Under the pieces are notes generated by a model. The model did no database searches, had not been told where the DNA came from, and worked only from the letters and a program-made list of their open reading frames with translations. The position numbers and the translations under genes were made by a program. 42,716 nucleotides of DNA from Desulfovibrionaceae bacterium (GTDB lineage Bacteria > Desulfobacterota > Desulfovibrionia > Desulfovibrionales > Desulfovibrionaceae): the NCBI GenBank assembly GCA_015233395.1, contig JADFXV010000019.1, forward strand, positions 1-42,716, in the 5' to 3' direction. Shown piece by piece: positions 41,667-42,716 of this stretch. Each line of letters opens with the position of its first letter. Position 1 is the stretch's first letter.

Positions 41667-42536
41667 ATGGACATCAAAAAAGTAGTCATTCCGGTCGCCG
41701 GCTGGGGAACCCGTTCCCTGCCCGCCACCAAGAACGTACCCAAGGAAATGCTGCCCATCTACAACAAACCGGTGGTTCAGTACGTGGTCGAAGAGGCCCA
41801 GGCCGCCGGGCTGACCGATGTGGTCCTGGTCACCAACCGCAACAAAACCATCATCGAGGACCATTTCGACTACAACCTGGCCCTTGAAGACGTCCTCACC
41901 CGCACCGGCAAGCTCGACATGCTCAAGACCGTGCGCGACGTGGCCGAGATGGTCAACATCATCACCGTGCGCCAGAAAAAACAGCTCGGCCTCGGCCACG
42001 CCGTGCTTTGCGCCCGCGAGGCGGTCAAGAACGACCCCTTCGCGGTCATGGTCGGCGACGACCTGATGTTCGGCATGGAGCCGGGCATCAAGCAGCTGCT
42101 CAACGTTGCCCATTCCGAACACATGCCCGTGGTCGGAGTCATGGAAGTGCCGGCCGACAAGGTCTCCTCCTACGGCATCATCTCGGGCGAAGAATTCGCC
42201 CCGGGTCTGTACCGGGTGCGCGACCTCATGGAAAAGCCCAAGGCCAGCGAAACCTCCTCGCGCCTGGCCATGGTCGGCCGCTACGTCCTGTACCCTGACA
42301 TTTTCGACCACCTGGAAAACCTGGGGCCGGGCCAGGGCGGCGAGATCCAGCTCACCGACGCGCTCAAAGCGCTGACCAAGTCCAACCGCCTGCTGGCGGT
42401 GAAGATCAGGGGCCAACGCTACGACGCCGGCGACTGGGCCGAATACCTGGCGGCCAACATCTACTTCGCCCTGCACGACGAAGACCTGCGCTACCCCCTG
42501 GTGCAGAGGCTCAAGGAACTCCTGCCGATCAACTGA
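41667..42536 (+). CDS. galU: UTP--glucose-1-phosphate uridylyltransferase
   Basis: Makes UDP-glucose for surface polysaccharides. The 289-aa protein has the N-terminal nucleotide-binding motif VIPVAGWGTRSLPATKNVPK, EMLPIYNKPVVQYVVEEAQA, the UDP-glucose contacts GLGHAVLCA and MVGDDLMF, and LMEKPKA. The usual AGLGTR(L/F)LP is AGWGTRSLP, as in several GalU proteins. The ATG at 41667 has AAAGGAG upstream; the frame is open to 41592 but without a start signal. It follows glmM after 183 bp that includes a direct repeat (GCGCCGGATAAC twice), and it ends the envelope cluster. Confidence 0.96.
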   Translation: MDIKKVVIPVAGWGTRSLPATKNVPKEMLPIYNKPVVQYVVEEAQAAGLTDVVLVTNRNKTIIEDHFDYNLALEDVLTRTGKLDMLKTVRDVAEMVNIITVRQKKQLGLGHAVLCAREAVKNDPFAVMVGDDLMFGMEPGIKQLLNVAHSEHMPVVGVMEVPADKVSSYGIISGEEFAPGLYRVRDLMEKPKASETSSRLAMVGRYVLYPDIFDHLENLGPGQGGEIQLTDALKALTKSNRLLAVKIRGQRYDAGDWAEYLAANIYFALHDEDLRYPLVQRLKELLPIN

Positions 42537-42600
42537 ACCGGTTTCGGGGATCATCCGGGGGAAAACTTTTTTTTCAGCGCGGGGCGACGGCGACGCAAGA

Positions 42601-42633
42601 CGAGAGGAAAAATGGAGACATTTTCGACTCTCG
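42601..42633. repeat. Element B, copy 5, downstream of galU
   Basis: CGAGAG-GAAAAATG, GAGA, CATTTTC-GA-CTCTCG. The inner part matches the copy at 17263-17302, while the outer stem has changed on both arms (GGGAGC to CGAGAG with CTCTCG), keeping the pairing. Confidence 0.65.
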
Positions 42634-42667
42634 CCTTGCCCCGGTCCCCCTTTCCCCAAAAACGCGA

Positions 42668-42716
42668 CAGTTTTTTGGAGGCGGGGGTTCGGGGGAGGAA
42701 CCTTTTTTCTAAAAAA
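42668..42716 (+). repeat. Element A, copy cut by the window end
   Basis: ACAGTTTTTTGGAGGCGGGG, then GTTCGGGGGAGGAACCTTTT and TTCTAAAAAA to the edge. It has the left half of the full-length form and the same stem sequence as the copy after ychF. The right half should lie just beyond the window, next to a gene. Confidence 0.65.

Overview
The window comes from a GC-rich bacterium (about two-thirds G+C by eye), most likely a deltaproteobacterial sulfate reducer of the Desulfovibrio type. This is inferred from the overlapping rpoH - TPR lipoprotein - LolB-like lipoprotein cluster, a short cobalamin-dependent methionine synthase without a reactivation domain, a selenocysteine tRNA, tandem-Usp proteins, sigma54-type two-component regulation and GC-rich intergenic repeats. 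No rRNA, prophage, IS transposase or CRISPR array is visible. The species cannot be named from sequence alone.

Layout. 1-0.8 kb: the start of a leftward gene and a hicAB toxin-antitoxin pair. 0.85-3.8 kb: a leftward histidine kinase/NtrC-type regulator operon. 4-9.3 kb: a universal stress protein, rpiB, and the rpoH-TPR-lipoprotein operon. 9.4-14.9 kb: metH and ileS. 15-17.6 kb: poorly known genes: a small cysteine-rich exported protein with a broken reading frame, a 175-aa orphan behind a candidate sigma54 promoter, a DUF1571 exported protein and an XRE regulator. 18-22.2 kb: a PAS histidine kinase, uppP, a small exported protein and cheB. 22.4-25.9 kb: purD-purE and a divergent Amt-like membrane protein. 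25.9-32.9 kb: ychF, a DsbA-like thiol oxidoreductase, tsaB-rseP, argH and an MFS exporter. 33-35 kb: a conspicuously AT-rich gene (SGNH hydrolase fused to a pseudopilin-like domain) directly downstream of selC (tRNA-Sec). 35.2-42.5 kb: ftsH-folP-cdaA-cdaR-glmM-galU, an envelope/c-di-AMP cluster in which folP, cdaA and cdaR overlap by 4 bp each.

How it works together. Much of the window serves the cell envelope: UDP-sugar precursors (glmM, galU), lipid carrier recycling (uppP), membrane and periplasmic quality control (ftsH, rseP, DsbA-like protein, rpoH) and lipoproteins. The cdaA-cdaR-glmM arrangement is the canonical c-di-AMP module known from Firmicutes, here linked to ftsH and folP.

Most notable non-genic signal: at least three interspersed repeat families fill the intergenic gaps. 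One (called element A here) has long hairpins whose stems differ in sequence between copies yet stay perfectly paired. Its GATTC edge always faces the neighbouring gene, and in front of ileS and argH it supplies the untranslated leader and the ribosome binding site. A second family (element B) is a GGGAGC...AAAATG...CATTTT...GCTCCC hairpin, and a third (C) is GC-rich. Other points to examine are the Amt-like protein with both pore histidines apparently replaced by leucine, and the mirror-symmetric six-cysteine pattern of the small exported protein.
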